Shown: positions 11,318-28,179, numbered from the stretch's first letter. The stretch: 64,000 bases of DNA from Coriolopsis trogii (GCA_020543525.1 JAHYIO010000036.1:2480001-2544000), one strand, 5' to 3'. Program-made: numbers and translations. Notes: generated by a model from the sequence alone, not told the origin.

Positions 11318-14043
11318 CAGAATCCGACGAAGCATTTGGCAGAAGAAACCATGGAGGTATCGCTGATTGACCAATGAATGGTATAGACTGAATGAGCGGG
11401 CAATCACGGACCACCAGGAACCAGCGGTTGGTCGAGCTGACGGCGCAGAGGATCGGGCGCGGTCGCTGCAGGGATAGGAAGATTCGCGAAGACGAGTCAT
11501 GAGTGAAGGGGTAACAGCGCTGCCGCGTATGCCAAGCGAGAAGAAGATGGTACTGGCGGAGAGCGAGTGGTGGCCGTCCTGTGCCCGGCCAATAGCCTGC
11601 CGTCACGATGCTCTGGCCAGGAGGAGTTAAGCCGCGATGACGCGTGGCACACCCTCGTGAACGACGCAATGAAGCTACGGAGATGGGGAAGAGTGCTGAT
11701 GTGTCAGATGGATAAGCGCTTTCAGAGCTCTTCCGCTCGAGGGAGAACCGATGGTCCATACGAGTCACCCATGTCAGTGCCAATAGCACCGGTTCCTTGT
11801 GATATGCGCGCAATGATGTTACCGTGTGCATGCAACGAATGACGGAGGGACGTACCACGGTCTAAATTTACTTGTTACGCCGTCCGGTTATGTGCATGAA
11901 AACACCGGGTATGTCATGCTAGCCAGTCGGCTCGCCTCAGCAAGTCGACCCCCTTGAACGTGGAGTACCCCTCCAATCCATAGTATGACGTCCATATCGA
12001 CGATGAGGATCCCCGTATACCAACGGAACGGTGCAGAGGGATGTTGTCGGGATGCATGTTGGAACACCCTGCGAGGAAACGTTATGATCACGATCATCTG
12101 TATGCTTCTTACGCGCTGCGCCACGACGATTGCGGACAATTACCTTCCGGAGATGAGGAGAACTATCAAGAAGTCGGTCAAAATTCCCATGTTAAATTCC
12201 GTACGCGAGTGAGAATATACTTCATGGATGCATGATCAACAATCAGCTGGAGCCGAGTTGTGTATCTCTCCCCATCCTTGAGCCGCGCCGAAGCACCTCC
12301 ACGCTGAAATCATCCTGGCGTGAGGGTGGATAAGGATGGCTTTCTCGACGTAGACTCATCGAGTACCGTCCAATGGGCGATACATACAAATGAAAGCATC
12401 CGGTACTCTGGAGCTTTCCATCCATAGGGTCACAGCCTCCAGGTAGTAGCTATATACAGAGATTGATGAGCTTACCTGACAATGCACTCTGCTAAGCCTG
12501 CAAGCGACGTCAATGCATTCGTACTGCTTCTCGTGGGATGGGTGCCCTTTTAGTATAAGGTAAGCCTATCAACGAAGAGTACCTGAGATCTCGTTGAACA
12601 CGAATCATACTGCACTCGATCCTCGCGATCTGCCGTTGATGCTAGATAGAGGGAAGGTTTCATACCATGCGGGCAGTCGGAACAATTCGTGTCGTCCCCT
12701 ACGGTGTTTTGGCGAATACCGGTGGCGAGAGACCGCGAAGGATCGATCCAGTGCTTTGGAAGGAAATTGGGATACATAGCCGTCCCGTTCTGCTCCATTA
12801 GGCCAGGGGCCCTGGCTTCACCAACGTTACCCTCGGGACAGAGCGGTGTCCTCCTGAGGGGCGCCCTGGGAAAATACGGGTGTTTGAGGGCGAGATGACG
12901 ACAAGGTTGCAGGACAACGTACCTGTAGGCCATCAAACTGTCTCCGTCGCGTGCAGAGTGCGGCAGAGGCATGGCGGGCCACCAGAGTGCGAGTCGTAGC
13001 GTTTCATGGTGGTGGTTGCTGGTCAAGAGCCGATGTATCCCTCGAAGGCGGGGCGCGAACCTCTACGCCTTCCTAGTATGGCAGCCAAGCGCACTTGGCA
13101 GGCCCTGTGGGTACGTGGTTGGCCCGCACTGTACGGAAGAAGGGGGACGTCGATGGCAGATCTGTCGCCAAATCCACGAGCCACGACCGTGACTACGCCA
13201 AGCACTTCGATGCTTGACTACTCAATGTGCTCTCCATACCTCTGGGAACCCCGAGTCTAGGGAACCGCAGAGGTCCTCGCTCGATAACACCACGGTCGCG
13301 AAACAAATCAAGATGAGGGTACTGTTGAACGGGCGCGCCTGCGACTTCTGGTGACTGCGACACACAACTGCCAAGTCATATCCAGGCGTAAATCGCATAT
13401 GTACTATGTGCTATTCAGTGCTCAAATTCCAAGGACTTGGGGAGAACATGTAGAGACAAAAAATAGGCATGGTTCAACATATTGGTATGTCACGCCAACA
13501 TATCCGGGTCGCGCAGCACTGGATAATGTGCTACATGTACAGAACCACCGTGCAGGTTATGGAGGAGGACGGGGCGAGAGATGGCGGGCCCGAACCATCG
13601 GGAGCAATGGGCGGTCTCGGTGCGCAAAGTGGAAATGAACGCTACCAATCGTCTCCTATCGGAACACTCGAGCGTCCTCGGGACTTCAACCGACAATGCT
13701 CCGCCCGCCGCGTCCCGACGTTATCCTGCGACCATATGGTCCAGACCTTCTTAACAATCCGTTTCAATAAGGAACCTTACAGTACCTTCCCCGCATCCCG
13801 ACCGATAGAATATCGGGGTATCAGAAGAGAAGCCCAGAATCCCTTGCGAACATGTGGTGAGACGTAGCGATGTTGTACAGGTGATCTATCAATGCACATC
13901 CTCTATGGACAGCAACCATCCAATAGCGTCCTGATAGCCAAGCAGGAAAGAGTCATGTAAGGGTCGTTGCAGGCATTCTACCACGTGATACGTCCGCGTC
14001 AGTCCTCGCGCGTCTACCGCGTCACGCATGTACTCACAAGTCA
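11318..14043. other. Gene-poor gap of about 2.7 kb with a possible split gene
   Basis: This is the upstream region of the oxalate decarboxylase gene, then sequence with no recognised gene. On the minus strand at about 13020-12600 one frame reads protein-like (for example PLCPEGNVGEARAPG and NFLPKHWIDPSRSLATG). It has plausible splice sites at 12928 (donor GTACGT) and 12865 (acceptor CCCAG). Another coding-like frame follows at 12425-12246. I could not join these into a complete gene or place them in a family. They may be a small orphan gene or a relic. Confidence 0.3.
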
Positions 14044-15885
14044 TCATTCGTCGTCATCCTCACTCGCCCAACCGCGACGAGGCAGAGGAATCCCAACGAA
14101 CATACAGAGACACGAGAGCACGGTGAAGATGCCGTACACCCCATATCCGTGCGCCCAACTGTGGTCGACAGAGAGCGCAAACAGGGAAGTCGCCGCGGCC
14201 GGACCGATCGCACGTACAGTAGAAGCAGCGAGCTGCGCGATGCCGTTAGTTGCACCCAGAGCCCTTTTGTTCGGTGCGGCCGAAGTCACGAAGATGAAGA
14301 TGCAACCTTGCATATCAAATTTAGTTCGATGATTATGTAAAGCGATCGACAAGAGCACTCACCATATGACATGTCTATGATCACAAGCAGCGCGAGCTGC
14401 AAACTCACCAGTGCGTATACTGGTATCGATAGCCCGCCGTTCCGAGCGACGATGCTCATGAGTGGGAAAATGGGATAGATGATGACGAACATCGCCATCC
14501 CGGTTTGGAAGACGCGTTTGACACCCCAGCGTTCTACGACTTTGGCGAAGAACATGGCCTGGAATATCCCATCTAGGATGCCAAATGAGCCCAGAATGAT
14601 GCCGATGGTTGATGGTGGAAGACCAAGGCCGCCGAGCTCGATAGGCGTCGAGAAGAAGAGGGGCTGAACTGCACGAAATGCAATTTCGAGGAACGCAAGG
14701 GAGGCGTAGTTTGCGACAGACCACACGATAGGATGTGTGATCAGGTCTCGGACTGGAATATTGCAGGGCGAGGGAGTGATCGGTTCGTTGACGAGGGTGT
14801 CTTCACTGACAAATCTGACCATCTTCTTACGCGAGGGTTTTGATACCGTCTGTGGGAGCGTGAGCTTGTGAAGACGTCCAACGCAGCGATCACACTCACT
14901 TCACGCAGGAAAGTAGCAGCGATGCAGAATATCACTGCAGCGAATAGCGCCGAAGCGGCGCATGGAAGAAAATAAGGATAGTACTGCCAAAAAGGGTGCG
15001 TGAAGACATTGGGCCATCTGTCATGGGGTTTTGCCAGCTGGCCGCCAATGAGCGGTCTGGATGGTTGGGTAAGTTCAACCTAATTCAAGCAGATAAGACA
15101 GAATCCGTACCCTATGGTGGCACCTATAGACCACATCACCGGCATCATGGCGAAGCCTTGCGCCATGTTTGTCGAGTCGGTGAGATCTTTTCGAATTGTA
15201 AGCTATGATACAGATACACTGCTGAACATATTGCTTTACCTGCGATCATACTCTTGATGACACCAATGTTCCCGTTGAGCATGCCAACAATACACCGGCT
15301 TCAATAGGGAATCAGAAGGCCGTGGGCAGAAAGACAAGCTTCGCACGTATTTGGTATCGCTCACCTGATCACCAGACCTGTGAAAGTTTTGGAGAGACCG
15401 AAGCAGAGCATGGATATACAGAGACCGCCCACGCCCGTGAGCAGGACGGGCTTCCGGCCGATGCGGTCCGATAGCCGGGACCATTGCATGATGAACATGG
15501 CCTCCGTAGCGAAGAATAGGGACTCCTGTAGTGCATGGTGAGAAACTGTTCATAGTACGAACGAGACAGCCAACTCACTATCAGCCCAGCGTAGTATCCG
15601 ACTTTTTTCTCATCCCCCCCGGTGATGTCAAGCTCGCTGACGAGCTTCATACGTGTGTCAGCGGCGTGTGTGGAGACAGCCAACGATGGTCAGACGTACC
15701 TGGTTGATGAAGGGGTATATACAGTTGGACGTGATGGGCTCCGCAAGCTGCATGAGCAGCAGAATGAAGATCTGGAGCCGCGGTAGTGGCGTTGGGGCCT
15801 TTACCGCCTTCCGCTCTGGCGACGCCTCCAGCAGAGGGGTGTCCTCGTCGGGGTACTGGCGACGGTCATCCTGAACGCTGTGCAT
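14044..15885 (-). CDS. MFS transporter (zinc-induced facilitator-like / DHA1-type)
   Basis: Integral membrane major-facilitator protein. Eight exons (15885-15700, 15644-15579, 15525-15365, 15298-15240, 15186-15111, 15056-14900, 14849-14363, 14306-14044) give 484 residues. The N-terminus has the acidic EDTPLLEA motif common in this group, followed by the first helix (LQIFILLLMQLAEPITSN). The motif-A loop reads QWSRLSDRIGRKPVLL. Later helices include NGNIGVIKSMIADLTD and WSVANYASLAFLEIAF. The C-terminus ends GWASEDDDE. This layout matches basidiomycete MFS proteins annotated as zinc-induced facilitator-like. The substrate cannot be read from sequence. The ATG at 15885 is the first in frame. Confidence 0.87.
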
Positions 15886-16217
15886 TCCACGGGGGTAGAG
15901 GAAGACAGGAGCCTGAGGGGGACGGCGAGAGGGGCGAAAGGGTGCAGAATCCTCTTCCCTTCTCACCTTTATCAACCGACGCGCCTAAGCTCATGACAGC
16001 TCGCGCCTCAGCGCTCAGCAGCTGGCCGAGTGGGAGGAGGCGTTAGAAAGAGCATCCAGGCCTTTTCGAACGCGATCATCTAGAATAGACGTTTGGAGAT
16101 CGAGGAGTGTAAGAGAAGGACGCACTACGAGAGCTACTCCGCGTACATGTTCCCACGCAGGGGCGGCGGGTCCCGACCGCCCTGCGCTGAGTATGCGGGG
16201 GAGACGTAAAAGCAGGA

Positions 16218-17177
16218 TCATTGGTCAAGCCAAGCTATCGCCAGACAGACGATCTGACATTCATTCAATCGATATCCATCGATTTGAACAGATCCGACGT
16301 CCAAGGCTATAGCCTCTCCCGTGCTCAGCTGTGCCAGGATCCTTTTAAGCGCCAAGAATTTGTGAATAGAACATGAGATACGAAACTTACCACAGTGGAG
16401 GAGGCAGCATTCTGCGTTATCAGCTCCCCACTCAAACACATATAGAATGCGGACCAAGATTTAATACTCTTGCCATCCGCTGACCATTCGAGCAACTTCT
16501 CCCTCATGATGATAAGAGGCAAGTACCGCGTAGAATGACGGCACTCGTGACAGAACGGTCCAGGTACTACCGGGCTGGAGAGGGGAAATATCAGATCACA
16601 TATTCTAGTAACCACACAACAAGAATCATTACTCAACACTGCCTGCCAGCAATCAAGTTGAAGTACGTACACAAGCAGTCAACGCTTCCAGGATCACGGT
16701 GAAGATGGTGAGATGGTCCTATGGGTTGAGTATTGTACAAGAGCTTTACGTCTTGTCACCAACCGATGAGTATCCCGCGGGCACTCGCCTCGGGTAGGCC
16801 CCTGAAGGAACTTCCGCGGCGCGCGCAGCACCCAGCGACTCTTGCAACTTCGTCACCGCCCGGCTTCCCGGGCCAGTACGTGTACCTAGACACAATGTAA
16901 TCATGAGGAACATATTTGGAGAGCCGTTCTTGAAGGCGAGGATGCCAGTGACCATCCATGCCCACTTGTGCCTATCGAGGGCCTCCCGATCGCATGTCAA
17001 GCGGACGTTCGTGGCCTTCTTGGTCTCGTTGTCGCTCTCACCAGGAATAGGGCCGTTGCATGCTCTCTCCTCCCGAGCACAACGTTGTACATGACCATCG
17101 CGTTCTTGTTCACACGGGCACGGAGATATGTGTTGGCTCATTCGACTTCGTTCTGAAGAATTAGTGGAGTCCTGCAA
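16218..17177 (-). other. Unresolved coding-like debris, possible membrane protein relic
   Basis: Several minus-strand pieces read like exons but cannot be joined into one frame. They are a hydrophobic stretch (WMVTGILAFKNGSPNMFLMI), another (DHLTIFTVILEALTAC near 16700), REKLLEWSADGKSIKSW and a last piece ending CQIVCLAIAWLDQ at 16218. Possible GT-AG borders exist between them. This could be a multi-exon membrane protein gene or its degraded copy. No family was recognised. Confidence 0.25.
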
Positions 17178-18741
17178 ACATTGTGTGATGATCAGTCACA
17201 TCCATGGTGGAGCAATGTAGAAGAGCGAGCTCACGGCCTCGTTCCCAGAGGCTTCGTGAAATTCTTGAACAACTTACCGACGACGGCGAGACGATCGTGA
17301 TCGGCGGTTCCCTAGCTCTACCTGGCGCTTGAGCTTGTGTTATAGAAAGACTCAGACTGAGAGATGTTCGTGGCTTCAAGCGGCTATATCAATACGGGCA
17401 GTAGTCGATGCGAAAGTGTAGGACAAAGCATCCCACCGACTGAAGGAGGACGTCGCAGCGTTATTTCGAGCCATTGGTCTTCCAGCAACTCAGAAGCAGA
17501 GCAGCGATCTTCCAACAGCACGTCATCTTCGGCATGAATCGCAAATTGTGCACTTGTTGTCTCCCTGGAAGAACTCATCTGATTGTTCGAGGCTATCATA
17601 TGTCTTACTGGCCGCACCTATCACATTGCCTGCAACAAAAGTGAGTCAGACGAGGAAGAATCAGACTGTGGTGAGACTCTCCCCATGTGCGTCGAAGTAC
17701 TTCTAAGCCTTATTTGCTCGACTACGCTGGAGACAATGGGCGGGAGGAAGACCGAATTACAAGACCATTACTTTGGTTCCTGGTCCGTATTTTCAGTCGT
17801 CTCAAGCATGTTGTGATCTTCAATTGTTGTCCAAATCTACGAAGTAGAGTGAGCAAGCAATAATGAGCGATGACGCCTCTTCAGACCTTCCGCGCCGGAC
17901 CAGATTCTTCTCTTTTCGTGCTACCGTATTATGCTCCCTCAAAGTAGCTGGAACCTGGTAGAGTCTAGACCGAGTGAGAATCTCAGTGCGGTTGCGGACG
18001 ACCAGTGTCTCCGTTGGAGTCGGGTTATGTGGCTCTTCTTCCTCAAGTGCGCAAATTCGTGGATATTGTACCCGAGAGCGGGTTTGATTTAGGCGCAGCA
18101 AGACGGAATGGGGGATAGAAACTTGCAAGGGACAGGTTGGGTGTCAGAACAAACGAAGATGAACTCAACTGCATCAAAACGCGTCACTTATGTGTCCAAC
18201 TGCCCCGGTATGATCCCAGCTAAACGCGGCGGACCACCAAAATGCTGGACGACGGGCGACGAGCTTGACCTGTCGCATCACGGGTGTCTGATGGTGCTCT
18301 ACGTGCTTGAACTGGGTCGAATGTCGTGGACAACACCATAAACCAAAGCCATCAAAGCTTAAAGCAGTAGTATGCACTCCATTCGAATTGCAGGGTAGAG
18401 CAAGATGGGCAAGTCTCGATAGTGGTCGCAGGAAGATAACTGGGCGCCTCGGCTGCCTTCTTGGGGTCTACGTCATGGCGTCAACTGCTGACAGCCAAGA
18501 GACATGATCGGAGGTTAGGATACAAAGGTAACCTCGACTACCCACAGAATTTCGAGGAACGGGCAGCGCATTAGTCAATACGCGCAATAGCAGTCGAGCA
18601 TCCAACATCACAACACGCAGTTGCGACATGGTGCAATAAGGTAGTCCCTCGGCAGTCTATAATGCCCCCATACTGTACAACATGTTTTTCGTCTAACTGC
18701 TTCGAACTAAAACGGGCTCCCGGACAGTTGCAACAGAATAC
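17178..18741. other. No supportable gene
   Basis: Two minus-strand frames (17617-17384 and 18128-17820) have balanced composition but no recognisable domain, no clear start and no convincing splice joins. The remainder up to the 3' end of the AlaRS gene shows nothing. Confidence 0.3.
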
Positions 18742-22459
<3,718 letters not shown>

Positions 22460-23263
22460 CACCCTCTCTGACTCGGGACGTGATCGAAAAGTCGCGAGCT
22501 CACGTGCGCGGACGACCTCTCAACCACACCCGGGCGCCTCAAGATCTCTCTACTACCCGACGCCTACCATCCATGCTGATGCTCACTTCATATGCATATT
22601 CAAGCCGTCTCTCTGCGTGCGTGGTTGTATGCCACACAGGGTGGGGTACCGACCCTTTTCTAGACGAAGCATAAGTGGTCTCGTGTAGGCTTTCTTAGGT
22701 CTGGTTTTGGTGAGCTGCGCATGCCTGACTATCCCAATTTCGTTTCAGTGCCTGCTGCGCTGTTGCTCATTCAGTGACGTATAGCAACAACATCTGGTAG
22801 ACTAATGACCAGCTTCACGTACTCGCTCCAACTTCCAAGAGTTCGCAAACCGCTATGCGCTCGTGCTGTATTGCGTCACTTCTTCAATCTCTTCGGTCTT
22901 CTTGTAGGTGCATGAGGCCGCTCATGCGAAACCATTCTACGCGATTTGTCGAGCCTCGGGGCTCGTGTGAGCACATGCGGCAAATCACACGCCTCGAAAG
23001 TCGACATTGAGCAATTTTGGCGGCACAGCACACGCCCTGACACACCGTAGGTATTGACAGTACTACCTGTCTTTTTCGAGGACCCTGAACTAACATACAA
23101 CACGCAATACAGGAAGAACTACATAGCAAGTACACAACTGGTCGTTATATCATGAGGAATCCGTGAAGCATGAGGCGATCCTGGCCAACGACAACATCAG
23201 TATTCCATGCTATTTGGCGATCGCTTTGCATCGCCCAAGCGTGGAGAGATTGCACTCACCCGC
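22460..23263. other. Intergenic, nothing recognised
   Basis: Upstream region of the AlaRS gene and 3' flank of the secreted-protein gene. No protein-like ORF, RNA gene or repeat is visible. Confidence 0.4.
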
Positions 23264-23626
23264 TCATTGCGCAAAGTCGCGAGCGTGGACGCGACCAGGG
23301 ACCGTGGTAACAACCGGGGAGAATTGTGTCTTCGTCTGGGTTGCGGTCACAGTGAGCGGAGTCGTCTCGAGCCACTCGTATGGGGGAACGTCCGTCCAGT
23401 GCTCTTCGACGCGCGTGAACGTGAACGTGTTTGTCTCAACGACGGTCGCGGTCGGCTGCCAGACCGTCGTCAATTGCTGCAGTCAACCAGGTAAGCACGG
23501 CCTTGTGTCTCGGGCGATACAAAATGAATGACGTACAGGGGCCGGGGGTACCTGCTCGTTGGCCACGACGCCAAGAGCGGCGGAGAGCGCGACAGCGACA
23601 AAGGCGAAGAACGTCGAGAAATGCAT
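23264..23626 (-). CDS. Small secreted protein, Thr/Val-rich, cysteine-free
   Basis: Two exons (23626-23537 and 23476-23264) join in phase 0 to exactly 100 residues. Residues 1-22 form a clear signal peptide (MHFSTFFAFVAVALSAALGV, then VA), followed by NEQVPPAP. The mature part of about 78 residues is rich in Thr and Val (TTVWQPTATVVETNTFTFTR; TPLTVTATQTKTQF), predicts as beta-strand-like and has no cysteine. A TATATATA box sits about 109 bp upstream of the ATG, suggesting an inducible, well-transcribed gene. I do not recognise a family. The Thr content could carry O-mannosylation. A role at the cell wall or in interaction is speculative. Confidence 0.7.
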
Positions 23627-23734
23627 ATCGACTGGTGAAGCAAGTTCAGAGAGCTGCGGAAGCTGGAGAGTGCTGAGCTTGGTGGACGAGCTTGTTCGAG
23701 CAAGACCTGCTTCAGCAGTGACCGAGTCTCCACC

Positions 23735-23743
23735 TATATATAT
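23735..23743 (-). promoter_or_regulatory. TATA box of small secreted protein gene
   Basis: The alternating run TATATATA lies about 109 bp upstream of the ATG of the secreted-protein gene on the minus strand. Confidence 0.5.
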
Positions 23744-23749
23744 GTTTCC

Positions 23750-25018
23750 TCTATAGCCCCGTACGGAAGCCGTGCCCGTCATATGGTACGCTACTTCTCA
23801 AAATCTGACCAGGCGCATCCGGGACACGGGCGGTCGGATAGAGATTCAGAATCCTTTGAGCAACTGATCCCTTGCATCATAGCCACGCGCGTTTCCTTAT
23901 TTGGGCACTCCTCCCCCACGCCTGCGACCGAAAGTCGGATGTTCGTCGCTGCCACGGGCCTCGAGCACTCGTCACGTCGGAATCACAGGCACTCTTTCGC
24001 AATGCAGCTCATCCTTGCAAAACGTGAAGCAGCGAGTAGGCTACCTGGCAGACCGCTTCATCGTCCCTGAAGCACAAATCACGCAGGCCGGGAGGCGTAC
24101 ACGTGGTCCGCGAGTATCAACCGAGGATGCACACGCGGGGCCCCCGCTGGGACTAGCATGCAGCGAAGCGGACGTAGCGCTGTCCTGCCTCACTCTTCTT
24201 TGTGAGTTCCGCCAAGGTCATGGACCTCTGCGCTTCGCTAACTCTATACGGCGACCCTGGCGCCGCCTGACCTTTCTTCCGAGGAATCAGAGCGATTGTT
24301 GCGTACCCGACGCCTCCCCTATAACATATATGCTGGAAGGTTCAAGAGCGCGATGAGTAAGACGTGGCCGCAGACATCGACACTCCAGGGCTCGGGAATG
24401 TCACCGACGACGGATAAGTATCGTAACTCGAGGCGTGAACAAATATCACAAGAAGTCTTGGGGCCTCCCGACTCTCGGGCGTGGAGTATAAAGGGATGGA
24501 TTCTGGGATGAAGTCGCCCGCTGGCACCAGTAATGTGTACCGAATTGCGCTCATCTAATCTGATATCGAATAGCCCACCCCCGCCGACGGTCAGACACCA
24601 TGTGTGCTTGCCACATGCGTTGGTTCATGAATCATATACGCCGTTTCTCGCTCCGGAACTTCGTGGCTTATCAATACGGTCCGCGAGGTGCCGCCCAAAT
24701 CGCAAGAGGCTCTTGCATGCCGCCAAGTGCATTCTTCTGCTCCATAGTCTCGCCAACAGCGGTAGCACCTCCAGCTACAGGCAGGCGGCGGCCTGATGGC
24801 TACACGTTTCTCCGCGTTCCCATCTACATAGCCCAGTCTCCAGGTCTTCGAAATAGTAGGGCCGCTGGGCACACCTGGATTACGTAGGTATTGTACTGAA
24901 TAAATCGCCCGATCGAGAGGCGCGCATCAGTCGGGCTTGCGCCCTCCTTCAACGCGCGGGGGCAAATGGCAGCGTGAAGTCCGAAGAGTGACAGTCGGGG
25001 GCTCTCAGGTAGTCACGG
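23750..25018. other. Gene-poor stretch, nothing recognised
   Basis: About 1.3 kb without a supportable gene. A TATAAAG at about 24488 on the plus strand looks like a core promoter element but no gene follows it. Confidence 0.35.
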
Positions 25019-25053
25019 AGTGATAGCGGTCACCCGTGACATGCAAGAAAGTA

Positions 25054-25262
25054 TGATGTTACCGTCACTTTGCAGAGTGACTTTTGCCCCCTTCTGAGTG
25101 TAACGCCGTGATATGACGTATGTGACGTACACGTGAAGCGTGATGTTACCGTCACTTTGCAGAGTGACTTTTCTGCTCCTTTTTCTCTGTGTAACGCCGT
25201 GATATGACTGATGTGACCCGCACGCGAGCGTGATGTTACCGTCACTTTGCAGCGTGATTTCT
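25054..25262 (+). repeat. Tandem repeat, about 88-bp unit, two full copies plus a partial third
   Basis: Copies start at 25054, 25141 and 25231, each opening with TGATGTTACCGTCACTTTGC. Unit lengths are 87 and 90 bp; the third copy stops after about 32 bp. The second half of each unit shares GTGTAACGCCGTGATATGAC and is rich in GTGAC/GTCAC half-sites. The preceding 25011-25053 looks like a decayed unit end. It contains no ORF. Confidence 0.85.
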
Positions 25263-27667
25263 CCCCCCTAAACCTCGGATTACTTCGTAATCCAGGAATA
25301 GATTCAATCGCAGCACCGAACGACGCAAGGCTCCACCATAACGCGGCGATCGCGATCATGTTTCCAGGAGGTTTGGTTGAATACCACCTTTGCTGTTAGG
25401 GTGTTTGCCGGCGGTCGCACAGTGCACTTTAACTCCTCTGTCAGCCATCAGCACGATTCTGAAGATGTGCATCACGTCATCACTTGTCATCACACCTCAT
25501 CCCGCCAATCCGCTCATGCACCGCGACGTCACAGAATGCTGTGCTGCTACGCCCGGCTGCAGATAACCTGCTCATGACCGCAACATGACCGCTCATCAAT
25601 CGCTCAGCCAACATCAACCACCGACGACAACGGACAGACCGACGCTTTTGGGTGGCGGTCTTGCGAGGATGCCAAATTCTTTGCAAGCCATACAGGGAGT
25701 TACAACCACGAGTACGTACCTTGAGGTACGTCAGATGCGATTCTGTTTGACATTGGGATTTCAGTAACCTCGATACAGAGAGGTTGACAGCGCACATGCT
25801 GCTCCTGTACGTACTGCCGACTTCATGCCGCGCATCAGAATGCCGAAGAGACCACTGAAGTGGCGATTTAGAATGCGTCATTCTATGAATGAAGTGAGCT
25901 TTCAGGTTGGGATTCCAAAGCATGAGGTGTGAGCGTACCTCATCGTACGACCGGGTCGACGTTCATCCACATCCCCTTCTGCCCAACGCTGCCAAAGCTG
26001 TTACCAAAATCCAAGAGTCGTGTCCCGTTTGCGTCACTGAAGTGACGTAGCACGAGGGTTCCAGACACCCGGATTGAGTAGTCATCTTGCTACGCCAGCT
26101 CTGTGCTGAGCTGACTGACGTGCTGCGCTATAGCCGACTATCGCCCATTGCCACTATTTTCCAGGTTCACCAGCTTGCAGCTGATCAGGCACGGCCTCTC
26201 ATTCGCGCACAAGCCCGATCTCTGACTGTGTTTGCGTCCGCTTTGGAACTACCGGCACGGTCCGTCTTCGAGTACCTTCTCCTTGGAAACTCAGTGTTCT
26301 AGGTTTGAGCAAGGCAGGGAGTCTCCAGAGCCCAGGTCTGCCGTGGGCCTTCTTACCAGTGCAGACTAATCGTCACTGCAGTCATGCGACATGGAGACTC
26401 GGGCCTCGCCATGCTACGCGACCTCGTAAGAAGTCCCCTCTACACACGAAAACGGGCCGACCCATACCACATGTGCCGAACACGTACCCACACTCAGCAG
26501 CATCTCATCCTCAGCGAGTGTTCCCTGCAAGCGAGTTTTCTCTTCGGCACTTTGTTCACTCTCTGGCTACAACAGGGCATGCGTACGCGATACACGTCTG
26601 ACTATTTCTCAGGTCCACTGGTCCTACGTACCATCTGCCTGGCTAGGGGACATCTCATGGCAAATAGTCGGATTCTTCTGGACGTCTTTGTTCCTGAGTG
26701 TCTATCCGGAAGGTTCACCCCTCTCGGAGGCTTTGAGGCGGTGCGCTCCCTCACAAGGTTTCTTCCCTCCCGATATTAGACCGTTGACCGCAACAGAGAG
26801 GACGGCCTTGCAGACACCCTGTTGGGAACGGTTCCCAGAGCTACGGTACCCCGACGGACCTTCTCAGACGGAGGCATGTGTCCAGGCAAGAGACTCGGTA
26901 GTAAGGCGGAGACTACCTTATAGTCGAGGCACCTGCGCCTGCCGTCGAGCGTCGCGGCCGTTGAGCGTCACCGCGTCGTGTGCCGCGCGATCCTGGCGCT
27001 GCCACAGGTCAGCGGTTTCAACACCATACAGATGAACTATCTCAACTGTCGTCAGTGCAAGCTTCGTCGATTCGACCGAGATCCTGCACGAAGTGCTTAG
27101 GTGGGTCAGGCGCCAGCGGCCTGGTTGACACGAGACATCACAGGCACATGACCGTGACTGCCTCCGTGACAAGTCGAAGACGCGCCTCCCTCCTTGGTTT
27201 TTACTGAGCCATCTATGATGCACGCCTGACGTTGAATGGCGTTCTCGTTTGCCACCTGTTGCGTAGTGCCAGTGTGGAAACGTTCTGCTAGTCGCGTACA
27301 AACCGACAACCGGAAAGTTTCCAACGTCTACGCAGGTTCTAGATCAAGCGGCTGACTGCAGTCAGGATCAAACGCTGTTTGAAGAGCAGGGTACCGTACC
27401 ATATGAGGTGCGTTGTCAGTAGGTCACGTCCCAACATCCCCTCCACATGAGTCCCCTCTTTACCCGGTCCCTTACGTACTGACATCTGGTCATACACCAT
27501 GATAATGGTGAGGACGACTGCCAATGCTCATACTGATTGTCTTCTGGCACCTTCAGGCGTTCCTTATAAAATCAGGCAGACGTCACTAGTCAAGAGAGTC
27601 TGGTAACTTCCTGGGTGCACAACCGTTCCCTCCTGCGTCTGTCGCTATTGGCTGAATGCCTTTAGTG
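25263..27667. other. Gene-poor stretch of about 2.4 kb
   Basis: No gene was recognised. The longest frames (25480-25923 minus and 26384-26779 plus) lack domains, splice logic and codon regularity. Clusters of TCATCAC and GACGTCA-like sites near 25460-25530 resemble the half-sites in the neighbouring tandem repeat. This is probably relic sequence. Confidence 0.35.
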
Positions 27668-28179
27668 AATGGCGCGTCGCAGCTCTGAAAGCAACAGGGC
27701 AACTCCGCGCCTCTGGCACCGAGATACGGTTGGGAAACATCGCCGAAGACTAAGGGAAGCTAGAAGAAACTCTCAAGGGAGTCGAGATTGTCATCGGTGC
27801 CATCTCTGTCTGGATCCTCCACAAGCAGCGGGAGCTCTCGCGCGCGGCGAAGGAAGTTGGCGTCCGGCGGATGGTCCCCGGGAACGTCACAGCTCCCGGT
27901 GCGGAGGTGGTGCACGCCCTCCACGACCACGGTACGTCCGACCCATTCCCCTCCTCTTTCGGCCAAGCGCGATGTCTCGCTCGAAACACTGCCACGGTTG
28001 TGAAGAAAGCCGGTATTGGCTATACGTTCATCGATGTCGGCCGCTGGATGCAGCACTACCTTCCTCCGCAGCGCCGCCCGCTGCAGCTCGCGGCAATGAC
28101 CTGGGAGGTGCACGGCATGGGCGACGTCCCCGCCCTCGTCAACGACCTCTGCGACGTCGGCAAGTTCGTCGGGCGCATC

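Noticed and set aside
24480..24500. TATAAAG as a promoter
   Set aside because: No gene starts within a reasonable distance downstream. Kept only as a remark in the gap description.
25054..25262. CRISPR-like array
   Set aside because: The units are about 88 bp with variable inner parts, not short identical repeats with unique spacers, and the genome is eukaryotic.
26087..26779. Plus-strand ORFs considered as transposon remnants
   Set aside because: No transposase, reverse transcriptase or integrase motif and no terminal repeats were found.
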